Source of the DNA: Vibrio vulnificus NBRC 15645 = ATCC 27562
GTDB taxonomy: Bacteria > Pseudomonadota > Gammaproteobacteria > Enterobacterales > Vibrionaceae
Length of the DNA: 64,000 bases
NCBI RefSeq assembly: GCF_002224265.1
Contig: NZ_CP012882.1
Span: 62,001-126,000, forward strand
Direction of reading: 5' to 3'
Each line of letters starts with the position of its first letter. The stretch's first letter is position 1. Below, one piece after another: positions 47,531 through 55,866 of the stretch. Both the position numbers and the translations under genes were made by a program. Below the pieces are notes generated by a model. That model was given only the letters and a program-made list of their open reading frames with translations. It searched no databases and was not told the origin of the DNA.

Positions 47531-47839
47531 AAGACGGTCTAAACCTCCAGTCATTTATAAATTTTTCCTCTATATATCAAACCATTAACTAGCAATAAAA
47601 GTGTGATAATAACCACTTAAAGCGTAATGACTTTATTGAGTGTTATGCTAGTATTTGCGCATTAAGTTAGCATTCATTGTGAAACCTAAAACACAATTGC
47701 AAAGGTTAGATAAACACAGTGATTGCTAGAAGTAATTATGTTCTCGCTGCCAAACATTGAGGTCGACCGAGTTTTACGTATTTTGGTGCTCTAAGCATTG
47801 CGTATTATTTCATAATACTTCCTTCCGTACGGAGGACAT
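47531..47839. other. AT-rich leader before the first cassette gene
   Basis: About 310 bases without a gene. It joins the truncated MITE-like unit to the first cassette gene and should hold that gene's promoter and the left cassette boundary. GTTAGAT near 47706 fits the GTTRRRY core of a recombination point, but no full att site is seen. Confidence 0.4.
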
Positions 47840-48265
47840 ATGGATCAAATCAAAGTTACCAATGCGATTGTTACATTTCTTCTAGGTCTCGTTATTGCGG
47901 TAACGGTTTCAGGAGGAGCCTTTCTTACTACAGCCATTAAGTATCCTTTTGACTTTATATTTATTGGATTAGGTGGCTTTTTAGCGTTTGGAGTATCTCA
48001 TTTCTCGGTCAAATATATGCAGAGAGGCTTTTGGAAAGAGTCTGTATTGATGTACTTACTCTACTATTATGGCTCGTTTGGCTTATTTTCGGATGGTCAT
48101 GCTGCAGGGTGGGCCCACAGCGAAGGGATCTTAGAAAAGTTAGTGATGTCACAAATGTATATTTTGATATCAGTATTTTCGTTGTTTATTCCACTTTTGT
48201 TTATTGCTTTGACCATTACTCATACCTTTTGGCTTTACTCTGAAGTGAAAAAAGCGCGAACATAA
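47840..48265 (+). CDS. Hypothetical membrane protein of an integron-type cassette
   Basis: A 141-aa protein with four hydrophobic helices (about residues 9-28, 38-54, 66-82 and 103-128). The ATG follows GGAGGACAT, a strong ribosome site that lies inside a small hairpin. An attC site begins at its stop codon, the normal position of a cassette gene. No family recognised. Confidence 0.75.
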   Translation: MDQIKVTNAIVTFLLGLVIAVTVSGGAFLTTAIKYPFDFIFIGLGGFLAFGVSHFSVKYMQRGFWKESVLMYLLYYYGSFGLFSDGHAAGWAHSEGILEKLVMSQMYILISVFSLFIPLLFIALTITHTFWLYSEVKKART

Positions 48266-48383
48266 CGAGGCGTTTAAGTGGGATTCATGCCGCGTGGCAT
48301 TTTCACTATGCGTTGCGTTTAGTGCTTAAGGCGGTATGCAGCGGCATCGGTATGGCGTTGCTCACCCCTTAAGCGGGCGTTAG
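48263..48383 (+). repeat. attC site 1 (Vibrio repeat type)
   Basis: About 121 bases beginning TAACGAGGCGTTTAAG and ending CCCCTTAAGCGGGCGTTAG. The two ends are inverted complements (GCGTTTAAGTGGG against the reverse of CCCCTTAAGCGGGC), and the centre has the typical CGTGGCATTTTCA ... ATGCGTTG block. This is the layout of superintegron attC sites in Vibrio, with the recombination point in GTTAG. Confidence 0.9.
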
Positions 48384-48400
48384 TTCCCCGGAGGAAGCAA

Positions 48401-48679
48401 TCAATCCGTAGGGAATTTTTGTTTCTGGTGGAGGACACGCATAACTCGGATGATATCGCCCTCGACCCAGTAAGAGATAACCATCGAAATCTCAGGAATA
48501 ATGAGTAATCGACCGAGGATGCCATCTCGTTGTACACCCATTAAAGGTTGTTCAAGCAAGTTTTCTACTTTTGCTTCAATGAGGTTGTCAGTTTTTTCTG
48601 CCGCATCAGGGTTGAAGTCATAGAGAAACTCGAAGATCTTTTCACGATCATTAAGTGACTCTTCTTCCCATAAAATCAT
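48401..48679 (-). CDS. RelE/ParE-superfamily toxin
   Basis: A 92-aa toxin. The fold pattern is MILWEEESLNDREKIFEFLYDFNPDAAEKTDNLIEAK for the two helices and PEISMVISYWVEGDIIRVMRVLHQKQKFP for the sheet, matching ParE-type proteins with the C-terminal HxxQKxP end. It overlaps the antitoxin gene by 4 bases (ATGA), so the two are translated together. It lies reversed inside a cassette bounded by attC sites 1 and 2. ParE members poison gyrase while RelE members cut mRNA; which applies is not decidable here. Confidence 0.9.
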   Translation of the reverse strand: MILWEEESLNDREKIFEFLYDFNPDAAEKTDNLIEAKVENLLEQPLMGVQRDGILGRLLIIPEISMVISYWVEGDIIRVMRVLHQKQKFPTD

Positions 48680-48960
48680 TGCTTACCTCGATTACGGATT
48701 CTGGCTTTGCGCTCTTCCATTCGAGATTTAGCAGTTTGGTGCTCAATGAAAACGGATTTTCCTGAGTCAAACTTCTCAAATGCTAGATTTACTTGTTCAG
48801 TTAGCCATGCATCGTGAGACAATGTTTTTCTTTGTTGTTCAGCGAGTTGCTCAGTAAGTTCACGGCATGCGTCACTAAGAGTGCGACCTTGGCTCTCAGC
48901 CATTTGTTGAGCTAGGCGTTTTGTTTCTTCATCAACACGAAATTGAATTCTAGTGTCCAT
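48676..48960 (-). CDS. RelB/DinJ-type antitoxin
   Basis: A 94-aa protein from the ATG at 48960 (AAAGGAA upstream); a longer frame running into attC site 2 is spurious. The N-terminal ribbon-helix-helix is MDTRIQFRVDEETKRLAQQMAESQGRTLSDACREL, and the charged C-terminal tail should wrap and neutralise the toxin. It should autorepress the pair through a promoter between 48961 and the attC site. Confidence 0.88.
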   Translation of the reverse strand: MDTRIQFRVDEETKRLAQQMAESQGRTLSDACRELTEQLAEQQRKTLSHDAWLTEQVNLAFEKFDSGKSVFIEHQTAKSRMEERKARIRNRGKQ

Positions 48961-49019
48961 GATGTATTCCTTTGTTGGCGTGTGTACAAATGTTAGCACT
49001 AGGCTTTGAGATGGGCAAC

Positions 49020-49139
49020 TAACAAACAATTTAAGAATGATTCCCAACGCATGGCATTTTTCATTCCATCGTTGGGTTTCGTGTTTAAGGTGCAATAGTT
49101 TCGTGATAGGGTTGCTCACACCTTAACAGGGAGTTTGTT
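49020..49139 (+). repeat. attC site 2 (Vibrio repeat type)
   Basis: About 120 bases beginning TAACAAACAATTTAAG and ending CACCTTAACAGGGAGTTTGTT, with the centre CCAACGCATGGCATTTTTC. The right core GTTTGTT departs from GTTRRRY, so recombination there may be weak. It closes the toxin-antitoxin cassette. Confidence 0.85.
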
Positions 49140-49177
49140 TCTCTCGAATAACAACGGTTTAGAGATAAATATTTAGT

Positions 49178-49786
49178 ATGTCAGAAGTCATTTCATCAAT
49201 ATCAGATATTATTGTCGGTTTAAGTGCACTTGGTACGTTTGGAATCGCATGTTACGGTGTTACAAATTGGAAAAGAGAATTAAAAGGGAAAAACAATTTC
49301 GAAATATCAAAAAATTTAATGAAATCTGTATATAACTATCGAGATGCGATTCAATCATCTCGCTCAATGATTATCCTCGGAAGTTCTCAATATTTGGAAG
49401 AGTTGGATAATAATAAAGAACAAAAATTAGAAGTATGGAAAAAATTATTTGACAAACGATGGAAGCCTGTAAGAGAGTCTGTTCAGGAATTATCATCCCT
49501 TTCTTTGGAAACTGAGGTTTTATTAGGCAAAGAAGTAAAAAAATTGATTGTTGCATTAAAAGATATAGCATTAGATTTAAGACATGCCATGGATGCTGTT
49601 ATTGAATATCAAAATGATCCTAAGCCAGAAATATTAGATTTCTACAAAAAACATCCGGATGTTTGGAAACATATAGAATTTAAAGTAGTCAAAGATCCGT
49701 ACGAGAAAGATAATATGTCTATAGAAATAAAAGATACAATTAACAAACTCGAATCGATTCTCATAAGTCATTTAAAGCGCAATTAA
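49178..49786 (+). CDS. Hypothetical cassette protein with one membrane anchor
   Basis: A 202-aa protein with one N-terminal hydrophobic helix (IIVGLSALGTFGIACYGV, about residues 11-28) and a long, charged, mostly helical cytoplasmic part rich in Lys and Glu. Its base composition is distinctly more AT-rich than the flanking chromosome, a sign of transfer. A partial attC begins at its stop codon. No family recognised. Confidence 0.75.
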   Translation: MSEVISSISDIIVGLSALGTFGIACYGVTNWKRELKGKNNFEISKNLMKSVYNYRDAIQSSRSMIILGSSQYLEELDNNKEQKLEVWKKLFDKRWKPVRESVQELSSLSLETEVLLGKEVKKLIVALKDIALDLRHAMDAVIEYQNDPKPEILDFYKKHPDVWKHIEFKVVKDPYEKDNMSIEIKDTINKLESILISHLKRN

Positions 49787-49853
49787 CAAACAGTTAAAGT
49801 GGGAATTGAAACGCATGGCATTTTTACTATGCGTTGGTTTTTGTATAAGTCAA
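49784..49853 (+). repeat. Truncated attC site 3
   Basis: Begins TAACAAACAGTTAAAGTGGG and continues through CGCATGGCATTTTTACTATGCGTTGG, then loses similarity; the right half with the CTTAAC...GTTAG end is absent. It marks the broken right edge of the cassette array. Confidence 0.75.
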
Positions 49854-49920
49854 AACACGGAAATATCATATTGCCTAGTTTATACCTTAGGCAACTCATG
49901 TTAACCCATATTATAAAATT

Positions 49921-50454
49921 ATGAAAATCGAAGATTTAATTAATAAAATTGAAGAAGATAAATTTAACGAAAAACAGTTAATAAATTTGTACAACAATGC
50001 ATTCTCAAAGCAAGAGATCGACGAAGCTGAAAAAGAGTCGTTGATAGAAGCTATTGAGAAAAACACCCGTTTACGTTTTCCTCGAGCCGCCAAGCGGATC
50101 TTTGGTGCCAAAGAATCTGTTGCTAGTCAAAAACTCGAATCACTTTATGTTAAGTTGGCAAGTAAGTACGATTTCACGCACAACCGTTTGAAAAATGGCG
50201 TTAAAGCAGGAGGTCGAATGATATCTGGCGAATACTATATTGATGTTTATTTGTCTTATAAGAATTTCCAGAATCAGGGTGCAGCCATCGCTTTAACTCA
50301 GGAAAATATCGACGCAGAACTAGAAGTTACCGTAAAACGTTACTGCACCCATAATGAAAACTCTGGTGAGATTAAAAAACGCACGGATACCATGGACGCC
50401 TTTGAGTCTTGTGCTAACACGTATGATGAATATCTATCAGAAGTTATCAATTAG
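49921..50454 (+). CDS. Hypothetical protein
   Basis: A 177-aa soluble protein. Residues 1-50 are helical and charged (MKIEDLINKIEEDKFNEKQL), and the middle contains GAKESVASQKLESLYVKLASKYDF and GRMISGEYYIDVYLSY. No clear ribosome site lies before the ATG, which sits in a very AT-rich stretch. It lies just outside the truncated attC. No family recognised. Confidence 0.65.
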   Translation: MKIEDLINKIEEDKFNEKQLINLYNNAFSKQEIDEAEKESLIEAIEKNTRLRFPRAAKRIFGAKESVASQKLESLYVKLASKYDFTHNRLKNGVKAGGRMISGEYYIDVYLSYKNFQNQGAAIALTQENIDAELEVTVKRYCTHNENSGEIKKRTDTMDAFESCANTYDEYLSEVIN

Positions 50455-50471
50455 AAAACGATGAAAGTCCC

Positions 50472-50497
50472 CCCAACGCATCCCCACATGCGTTGGG
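50472..50497 (+). terminator. Perfect hairpin after the hypothetical gene
   Basis: 10-bp arms CCCAACGCAT / ATGCGTTGGG with a 6-base loop. It lacks a T tract. The arms equal the centre of the nearby attC sites, so it may be a further attC remnant rather than a terminator. Confidence 0.5.
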
Positions 50498-50639
50498 CTT
50501 AGAACTCAAATCGGCAACCCCCACATCACTACATACCCGCCCTGCGGCGTGGTCTCTGTCGCTTTCATGTGACCAAGCAATCACTATGCGCAACTGAGAA
50601 CTTATAAAATGGCTAAAATTCCAAATAATAGAGTGCGTT

Positions 50640-50903
50640 ATGGTTTTTACTAGCAAAGTTAAAGTCGTGATTTCTGCCATTGCTATCGTCTTGTCTTCCA
50701 TTTTGATTTCGATTGATATGTTTGGTGTGATCCCGTTTTTGGTGCTTGTTGTGTCGCTTTTTACCCTGATCATTCAAGGTGGTTTATGCTTATTAGGCTA
50801 CAAAAATGGCGATGCTTTTGACGCATACCAAGATCTTGAGCGGACGGAAGCAACGGCACTCACAAACTTATTCAAAGATAAGAAAGAGTGTGAAAAACGT
50901 TAG
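50640..50903 (+). CDS. Small hypothetical membrane protein
   Basis: An 87-aa protein with two hydrophobic helices (about residues 8-25 and 28-52) and a charged C-terminal tail (DAYQDLERTEATALTNLFKDKKECEKR). The ribosome site is weak. No family recognised; it lies between the cassette remnants and the OGFr-like gene. Confidence 0.6.
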   Translation: MVFTSKVKVVISAIAIVLSSILISIDMFGVIPFLVLVVSLFTLIIQGGLCLLGYKNGDAFDAYQDLERTEATALTNLFKDKKECEKR

Positions 50904-50979
50904 CCACCGTTTCACTGTGGCGTTGTGAAGGCTTCACTCAAAACACATTCCCCACTACAGAGTTTTTATAGGATTTTCA

Positions 50980-51480
50980 ATGAGTGAGATCGCTCGTTTC
51001 ATCTCTGGCGAAGCGCCAGATAAGTTTGGTCGCAACATAGAACAGTTGCTGGCTTACAACCACTTTTGGTTGGAGCACGACCACAAATACATACAAGTGC
51101 TGTTTCCGATTGACGAGGGAACCAAGTTCAATCAACACGCTCCTCTTGTAACAGTGCAAGACAGAGAGCAATTTGCCAACTCTTTAGCCCTTCGCACCGC
51201 GCATTTGAAGGCCCTCGACCTCATGCTCGAATTTTGGGGCATGGTGAGAAATGGCGATGAAATCTCATCGTTACTGCCGCTCAGCCCTACTAATCATGTC
51301 TGGCTTAAACACCACGACCACAACCAACTACGATTAACGCGAGCAATTCGCAGCTTGTATCTATTGGGTAATGAGCGCATTGCACGCAACCTGTGTGATT
51401 TCCTTCTCTCTGCCGCCAAGCAAGTGGGCAGTGTCTCGGAGAAAACGCAGCAGTATTGGTGCCATGCTCTAGAAGAGTGA
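50980..51480 (+). CDS. OGFr_N-like (opioid growth factor receptor-related) domain protein
   Basis: A 166-aa protein resembling the conserved N-terminal domain of the opioid growth factor receptor family: the hallmark WLEHDHKYIQVLFPIDEGTKFN at residues about 30-51, then LMLEFWGM and LRLTRAIRSLYLLGNERIARNL. Bacterial members are single-domain cytosolic proteins with no assigned function; the name reflects homology only. The start has AGGATTTTCA upstream. It is a single gene ending at a bidirectional terminator. Confidence 0.8.
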   Translation: MSEIARFISGEAPDKFGRNIEQLLAYNHFWLEHDHKYIQVLFPIDEGTKFNQHAPLVTVQDREQFANSLALRTAHLKALDLMLEFWGMVRNGDEISSLLPLSPTNHVWLKHHDHNQLRLTRAIRSLYLLGNERIARNLCDFLLSAAKQVGSVSEKTQQYWCHALEE

Positions 51481-51505
51481 GAAACGCGAAGCATACCGAT
51501 GGATG

Positions 51506-51546
51506 ACAACGAAAAAGCGCCCCTTTCGGAGCGCTTTCGTTGTTTT
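51506..51546. terminator. Bidirectional terminator before tdh
   Basis: AACGAAAAAGCGCCCC and GGAGCGCTTTCGTT pair with one mismatch and a small bulge around TTTC, with T and A runs on both sides, between convergent stop codons. Confidence 0.85.
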
Positions 51547-51559
51547 TGGCTAGAGCCGA

Positions 51560-52591
51560 TTATTCCCAATCAAGAATCACTTTGCCTGACATGCCACTGC
51601 GCATTATGTCGAAGCCTTGCTGGAAATCATCCACTTTGAAGTGGTGAGTGATGATTGGTGTTAGGTCAAGGCCAGATTGAATCAAGCTTGCCATCTTGTA
51701 CCAAGTTTCAAACATTTCACGGCCATAGATACCTTTGATCACCAAGCCTTTGAAGATCACTTGGTTCCAATCGATACCCATGTCTGATGGTGGAATGCCA
51801 AGCAGTGCAATGCGGCCACCGTGGTTCATGGTTTTCAGCATTGAGTTGAATGCGGATGGGTTGCCCGACATCTCTAGGCCCACATCGAAGCCTTCTGTCA
51901 TACTTAGCTCTGCCATCACATCGTCAAGCTTCTGCTCGGCAACGTTCACCGCGCGAGTCACGCCCATTTTGCGTGCTAGGTCGAGGCGGTATTCGTTCAC
52001 ATCGGTGATCACGACGTGACGCGCACCAACGTGCTTCGCAACCGCTGCCGCCATGATGCCGATTGGACCAGCGCCGGTGATCAGTACATCTTCACCAACC
52101 AGATCGAACGACAGCGCAGTGTGTACTGCGTTGCCAAACGGGTCGAAGATAGACGCAAGATCATCAGAGATGTTTGCAGGGATCTTAAAGGCGTTGAACG
52201 CAGGGATCACAAGGTATTCAGAGAAACAACCTGTGCGGTTTACGCCCACACCAATGGTGTTGCGGCACAAGTGCGTGCGGCCGCCACGGCAGTTACGACA
52301 GTGGCCACACGTGATGTGACCTTCGCCAGAAACGCGGTCGCCGATTTCAAAACCACGGACTTCTTGGCCAATGCCAACCACTTCACCCACGTATTCATGA
52401 CCAACCACCATAGGAACTGGGATGGTTTTTTGTGACCATTCGTCCCAGTTGTAGATGTGTACGTCGGTACCACAAATCGCGGTTTTCTTAATTTTGATCA
52501 GCAGATCGTTGTGGCCAAGAACAGGCTTGTCCACTTCGGTCATCCAAATGCCTTCTTCTGGCTTTAGCTTTGATAGTGCTTTGATTTTCAT
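51560..52591 (-). CDS. tdh: L-threonine 3-dehydrogenase
   Basis: A 343-aa NAD-dependent, zinc-containing medium-chain dehydrogenase that oxidises threonine to 2-amino-3-ketobutyrate. Catalytic zinc ligands lie in [13 protein letters not shown] (Cys38) and VGHEYVGEV; the structural zinc uses [15 protein letters not shown]; the nucleotide loop is [12 protein letters not shown] near residue 172. It is second in the kbl-tdh operon; its product is the Kbl substrate. The gap to kbl is filled by a 7-bp tandem repeat. Confidence 0.97.
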   Translation of the reverse strand: MKIKALSKLKPEEGIWMTEVDKPVLGHNDLLIKIKKTAICGTDVHIYNWDEWSQKTIPVPMVVGHEYVGEVVGIGQEVRGFEIGDRVSGEGHITCGHCRNCRGGRTHLCRNTIGVGVNRTGCFSEYLVIPAFNAFKIPANISDDLASIFDPFGNAVHTALSFDLVGEDVLITGAGPIGIMAAAVAKHVGARHVVITDVNEYRLDLARKMGVTRAVNVAEQKLDDVMAELSMTEGFDVGLEMSGNPSAFNSMLKTMNHGGRIALLGIPPSDMGIDWNQVIFKGLVIKGIYGREMFETWYKMASLIQSGLDLTPIITHHFKVDDFQQGFDIMRSGMSGKVILDWE

Positions 52592-52609
52592 AATTTAGCC
52601 TTAAATAAA

Positions 52610-52702
52610 GGTACTAGGTACTAGGTACTAGGTACTAGGTACTAGGTACTAGGTACTAGGTACTAGGTACTAGGTACTAGGTACTAGGTACTAGGTACTA
52701 GG
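52610..52702. repeat. Thirteen copies of a 7-bp repeat between kbl and tdh
   Basis: The unit GGTACTA (TAGTACC on the transcribed strand) is repeated 13 times without error, with two further bases of a 14th copy. It starts 4 bases upstream of kbl's stop side and ends 18 bases before the tdh start codon. Such perfect arrays change copy number by slippage. Confidence 0.97.
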
Positions 52703-52705
52703 ACC

Positions 52706-53899
52706 CTAGATGATACCCATGTCTTTGCCCACTTCGATGAAGGCATCGATAGCGCGGTCTAGTTGCTCGCGTGAGTGCGCTGCAGACATTTGCGTACGAA
52801 TACGCGCTTGGCCTTTTGGCACTACAGGGAAAGAGAAACCAATGACGTAGATGCCTTTTGCAAGCGCACGCTCAGCAAACTCTGCGGCCACTTTGGCATC
52901 GCCTAGCATGATTGGAATAATGGCGTGATCGGCACCACCCATGGTGAAGCCAGCCGCTTCCATACGGGTGCGGAAGTGCGCTGCGTTTTCCCATAGGCGC
53001 TCACGTAGATCGCCACTTTCTTGTAGCAAATCCAATACGCGAATTGAGGCTGCAACAATCGCTGGTGCCACTGAGTTTGAGAATAGGTATGGACGAGAAC
53101 GCTGACGTAGCCAGTCGATCACTTCTGCTTTTGCGGATGTGTAACCGCCTGATGCGCCACCCATTGCTTTACCAAGTGTGCCAGTGATGATGTCGATGCG
53201 ATCCATCACGTTGTGGTACTCGTGCGTACCAGCGCCGTTTTTGCCCATAAAGCCGACCGCGTGAGAGTCATCGACCATCACAAGTGCGTTGTATTTATCC
53301 GCAAGGTCACAAATTGCTGGTAGGTTCGCAACCACACCATCCATTGAGAACACGCCGTCGGTGACGATCAACTTGTGGCGAGCGCCAGCCGCATCTGCTG
53401 CGATCAATTGCTCTTCTAGCTCAGCCATGTTGTTGTTTGAGTAGCGGAAACGCATTGCTTTACATAGGCGTACACCATCGATGATAGAAGCGTGGTTCAG
53501 TGCGTCAGAGATGATAGCGTCTTCTTTGTCCAGTAAGGTTTCAAATAGGCCCGCGTTGGCATCGAAACAAGAGGTGTATAGGATGGTGTCTTCTTTACCT
53601 AGGAACTGAGAAAGCTTTTGCTCTAGCTCTTTGTGGATGTCTTGTGTACCACAGATAAAGCGCACAGACGCCATACCAAAACCGTGGCCGTCCATGCCCT
53701 CTTTTGCCGCTTCAATCAGCGCAGGGTGGTTCGCCAAACCTAGGTAGTTGTTGGCACAGAAGTTCAGCACTTCTTCGCCACTGGCAATCTTAACGGCTGC
53801 TTGCTGGTGAGAAGTAATAATACGTTCAGATTTGTAGAGACCTTCCGCTTTCACATCTTCAAGTTGATCGCGAATTTGCTGGTAAAATGCAGACGACAT
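52706..53899 (-). CDS. kbl: 2-amino-3-ketobutyrate CoA ligase (glycine C-acetyltransferase)
   Basis: A 397-aa PLP enzyme that splits 2-amino-3-ketobutyrate with CoA into glycine and acetyl-CoA, completing threonine breakdown. The ATG at 53899 is used because AAGGAA precedes it; an ATG ten codons upstream would exceed the family's usual 398 residues. Seen motifs: [10 protein letters not shown], the PLP-stacking [24 protein letters not shown], and the PLP lysine in [14 protein letters not shown] near residue 244. First gene of the kbl-tdh operon; a CRP box lies upstream. Confidence 0.97.
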   Translation of the reverse strand: MSSAFYQQIRDQLEDVKAEGLYKSERIITSHQQAAVKIASGEEVLNFCANNYLGLANHPALIEAAKEGMDGHGFGMASVRFICGTQDIHKELEQKLSQFLGKEDTILYTSCFDANAGLFETLLDKEDAIISDALNHASIIDGVRLCKAMRFRYSNNNMAELEEQLIAADAAGARHKLIVTDGVFSMDGVVANLPAICDLADKYNALVMVDDSHAVGFMGKNGAGTHEYHNVMDRIDIITGTLGKAMGGASGGYTSAKAEVIDWLRQRSRPYLFSNSVAPAIVAASIRVLDLLQESGDLRERLWENAAHFRTRMEAAGFTMGGADHAIIPIMLGDAKVAAEFAERALAKGIYVIGFSFPVVPKGQARIRTQMSAAHSREQLDRAIDAFIEVGKDMGII

Positions 53900-53944
53900 G
53901 GAGAATTTCCTTCCAGTTTGATTGGCCAACCTTGAGGTCGGCTG

Positions 53945-53950
53945 ATTATA
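53945..53950 (-). promoter_or_regulatory. -10 element of kbl-tdh
   Basis: A perfect TATAAT on the minus strand lies 46 bases before the kbl start codon. No matching -35 element is visible at the 17-base position, where the CRP site lies instead. Confidence 0.5.
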
Positions 53951-53962
53951 GGGCAGCCTTTA

Positions 53963-53978
53963 TGTGATAATGGTCACA
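53963..53978. promoter_or_regulatory. CRP box
   Basis: TGTGA TAATGG TCACA, both half-sites perfect with the standard 6-base spacer, lies 64 bases upstream of kbl. Its centre is about 32 bases before the start implied by the -10 element, so it covers the -35 region. Confidence 0.75.
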
Positions 53979-54102
53979 GGCGAATGCGCGTTATTACTTT
54001 CAAGTGTAATCCATGGCAGAGAAAACGATTATCCCAGTATTTGGAAAAGCATTAGTGAATTTCAGGCACAAATGAAATTTATACCCCTCCCCCATCCCAT
54101 CC

Positions 54103-54137
54103 TAAAAAGAAAACGGAAGCACTTGGCTTCCGTTTTC
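54103..54137 (-). terminator. Terminator of the phospholipase gene
   Basis: A perfect 12-bp stem GAAAACGGAAGC / GCTTCCGTTTTC with a 5-base loop is followed on the minus strand by TTTTTAGG. Confidence 0.88.
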
Positions 54138-54172
54138 ATTGTTAACGCTAAGAGATGTTAGGCTCTGTTGAC

Positions 54173-55426
54173 CTAAAAATTAAAGCGTTGCATGCCTGCC
54201 CCTGGTGCGAGCATTTTCTCGGCGATGTACTTGTGCACTGCCGTGGTGGGATGCGTCACGCCCCAGAACACGTATTTGTCTGAGCTGTGAGTGGCACACT
54301 CGTTGGTCAAGCTGTGGCTGTATAGGTAATCCGCAGAAGAGGCACGATTGATGTTCAAACAGGCGTCGCTGGCATTTACAAAACCATGTTGCTGTGGGTT
54401 TTGCGTCAGTTGTTCAAACAGGCCATGTGTATCGTAGAGGGTAATGTTGTAACCCTGAATGATGTAGAAGGCTGCTTGCGCTTTGATGAACTCATTAAAC
54501 TCGACGATCTTCGCGCGCACTTTCTCTATTTCCGCTTGGGTGGAGTACTTGAACTGTGGCGCTTTGGTTGCGTCGGGTAAGGTCATCAGCATGATGTTCT
54601 TCGCCCCTGCGTCAGTGAGTTTGATCAGTGCGGTGCTGAAATCGGTTTTCACATCCACCACTTCGCGGTTGTAGTTCATGAAGTCGTTCAAGCCAAATTC
54701 CAGAGTGAACAAGGTGTTTTCTGGCTTGTAGTTTTTCGCCATTTTGGCGTACGTGAGGTAAGAAAGTACCTGATCTTTCACGCCAGTTAGCGCCACGTAT
54801 TGGTTGGAACCAGCCGCGCCGCCCACAGCCCAGTTATAAAGAGGCAGTTTCTTCGCCTGCGCGATGTATTCCGTCCAAACAAAACCGTTAGAGAAATGGC
54901 CAAGGAACCAGGTATCTGGGTTGGGGAAGCGCCACTGCGCTGCGTTGAAGATGTTGCCGGTATCAGAAAGGCTGTCACCGAATGCGACAATCTTGTTGAT
55001 TTGATCGGCTTGCATCACCGGATCATTGGTCCAAATGGTGTGGTTGTATGACCAACGGTTGTCCGCGGCAAAATAGGTGATGTCTGCGGCATCGTGCGTG
55101 ACTCCTAGCGTCTCTTCACAACGTTGCTTAATCACGTTTTGTGATGTGTTGGTGTAGAACATGTTTTTCAGACGAACCGAGCTCCACCAGTAACCGTCGA
55201 TGGTAAAGTAGCTGCCGTCCGGATTTTCCGCCCATTCCCAATCGGTCGCCGATTCGTCATGAGAGTTGCCCGTTCGATACCAACAACGTACATAAGTATA
55301 CGTTTCTTTGCTTTGCGTACTGAACACCTGTGCTGAAGTGATCGCTTCAGGAGAGAGAGCTGGCTCATCCGCCACTGCAGATGTGAAGGGCAACAGAGCA
55401 CCCAACAGAATAGTTATCTTCTTCAT
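54173..55426 (-). CDS. plpA: Secreted GDSL phospholipase A2, thermolabile hemolysin type (VvPlpA)
   Basis: A 417-aa secreted lipase with signal peptide (MKKITILLGALLPFTSAVA). The N-terminal 135 residues form the domain found in Vibrio thermolabile hemolysins (TLH/LDH). The GDSL block is FGDSLSDTGN with nucleophile Ser152; block V reads WGVTHPTT with His392. The residue three before that His is Gly389 and not the usual Asp, as described for V. vulnificus VvPlpA, where a chloride ion takes the Asp place. Known members leave through type II secretion and lyse cells. It is transcribed away from the vvsA gene across a 440-base AT-rich gap. Confidence 0.95.
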   Translation of the reverse strand: MKKITILLGALLPFTSAVADEPALSPEAITSAQVFSTQSKETYTYVRCWYRTGNSHDESATDWEWAENPDGSYFTIDGYWWSSVRLKNMFYTNTSQNVIKQRCEETLGVTHDAADITYFAADNRWSYNHTIWTNDPVMQADQINKIVAFGDSLSDTGNIFNAAQWRFPNPDTWFLGHFSNGFVWTEYIAQAKKLPLYNWAVGGAAGSNQYVALTGVKDQVLSYLTYAKMAKNYKPENTLFTLEFGLNDFMNYNREVVDVKTDFSTALIKLTDAGAKNIMLMTLPDATKAPQFKYSTQAEIEKVRAKIVEFNEFIKAQAAFYIIQGYNITLYDTHGLFEQLTQNPQQHGFVNASDACLNINRASSADYLYSHSLTNECATHSSDKYVFWGVTHPTTAVHKYIAEKMLAPGAGMQRFNF

Positions 55427-55866
55427 AGAACTATCTTCTTATGTTTTGATTATTAATCACCAGTTGAGAGCATTTCTCACTGGGAACCTTCTCATTTTGA
55501 GTACAAACTCTATCAAGTCAACTAACTAAGTATTCAATTTTACAAAACTGGTACCAAAGTCAAAAAGCATTCATGAGATTTATAGCACCATAATTTATAA
55601 ATTTAGAATAATTACTCACTCACAATAGTTTAACATTCACTTTTTAGTAATTAAGCTTTTGCTTTATAAGAGTTTTAATCGAACAAACCATGTTCACTCG
55701 TTCTGTTTAATCGGTGACAGCCTGTTCATTATCTGTTCTATATGATGCATTTTTTTTGGCATTTTATAATCAAGCGTTATAGCTAAGTAACGCAATTGAA
55801 AACTCATGAAGTGACTTTTCATTGCGCATTTACGCATAAATAACCAGCTCAAAAGGAATAGAGCAA
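55427..55866. promoter_or_regulatory. Divergent intergenic region of plpA and vvsA
   Basis: About 440 bases, highly AT-rich, with no gene. It must hold both promoters. A TATAAT-like hexamer is at 55765-55770 on the plus strand without a good -35 element. The composition suits silencing by an H-NS type protein, which is an inference. Confidence 0.45.

Noticed and set aside
48961..49119. N-terminal extension of the antitoxin to position 49119
   Set aside because: The extra 53 codons run through the attC site and have no ribosome site; the ATG at 48960 has one and starts the RHH fold.
52610..52702. A CRISPR-like array
   Set aside because: The 7-bp units are directly joined with no spacers and no cas genes nearby; it is a simple tandem repeat.
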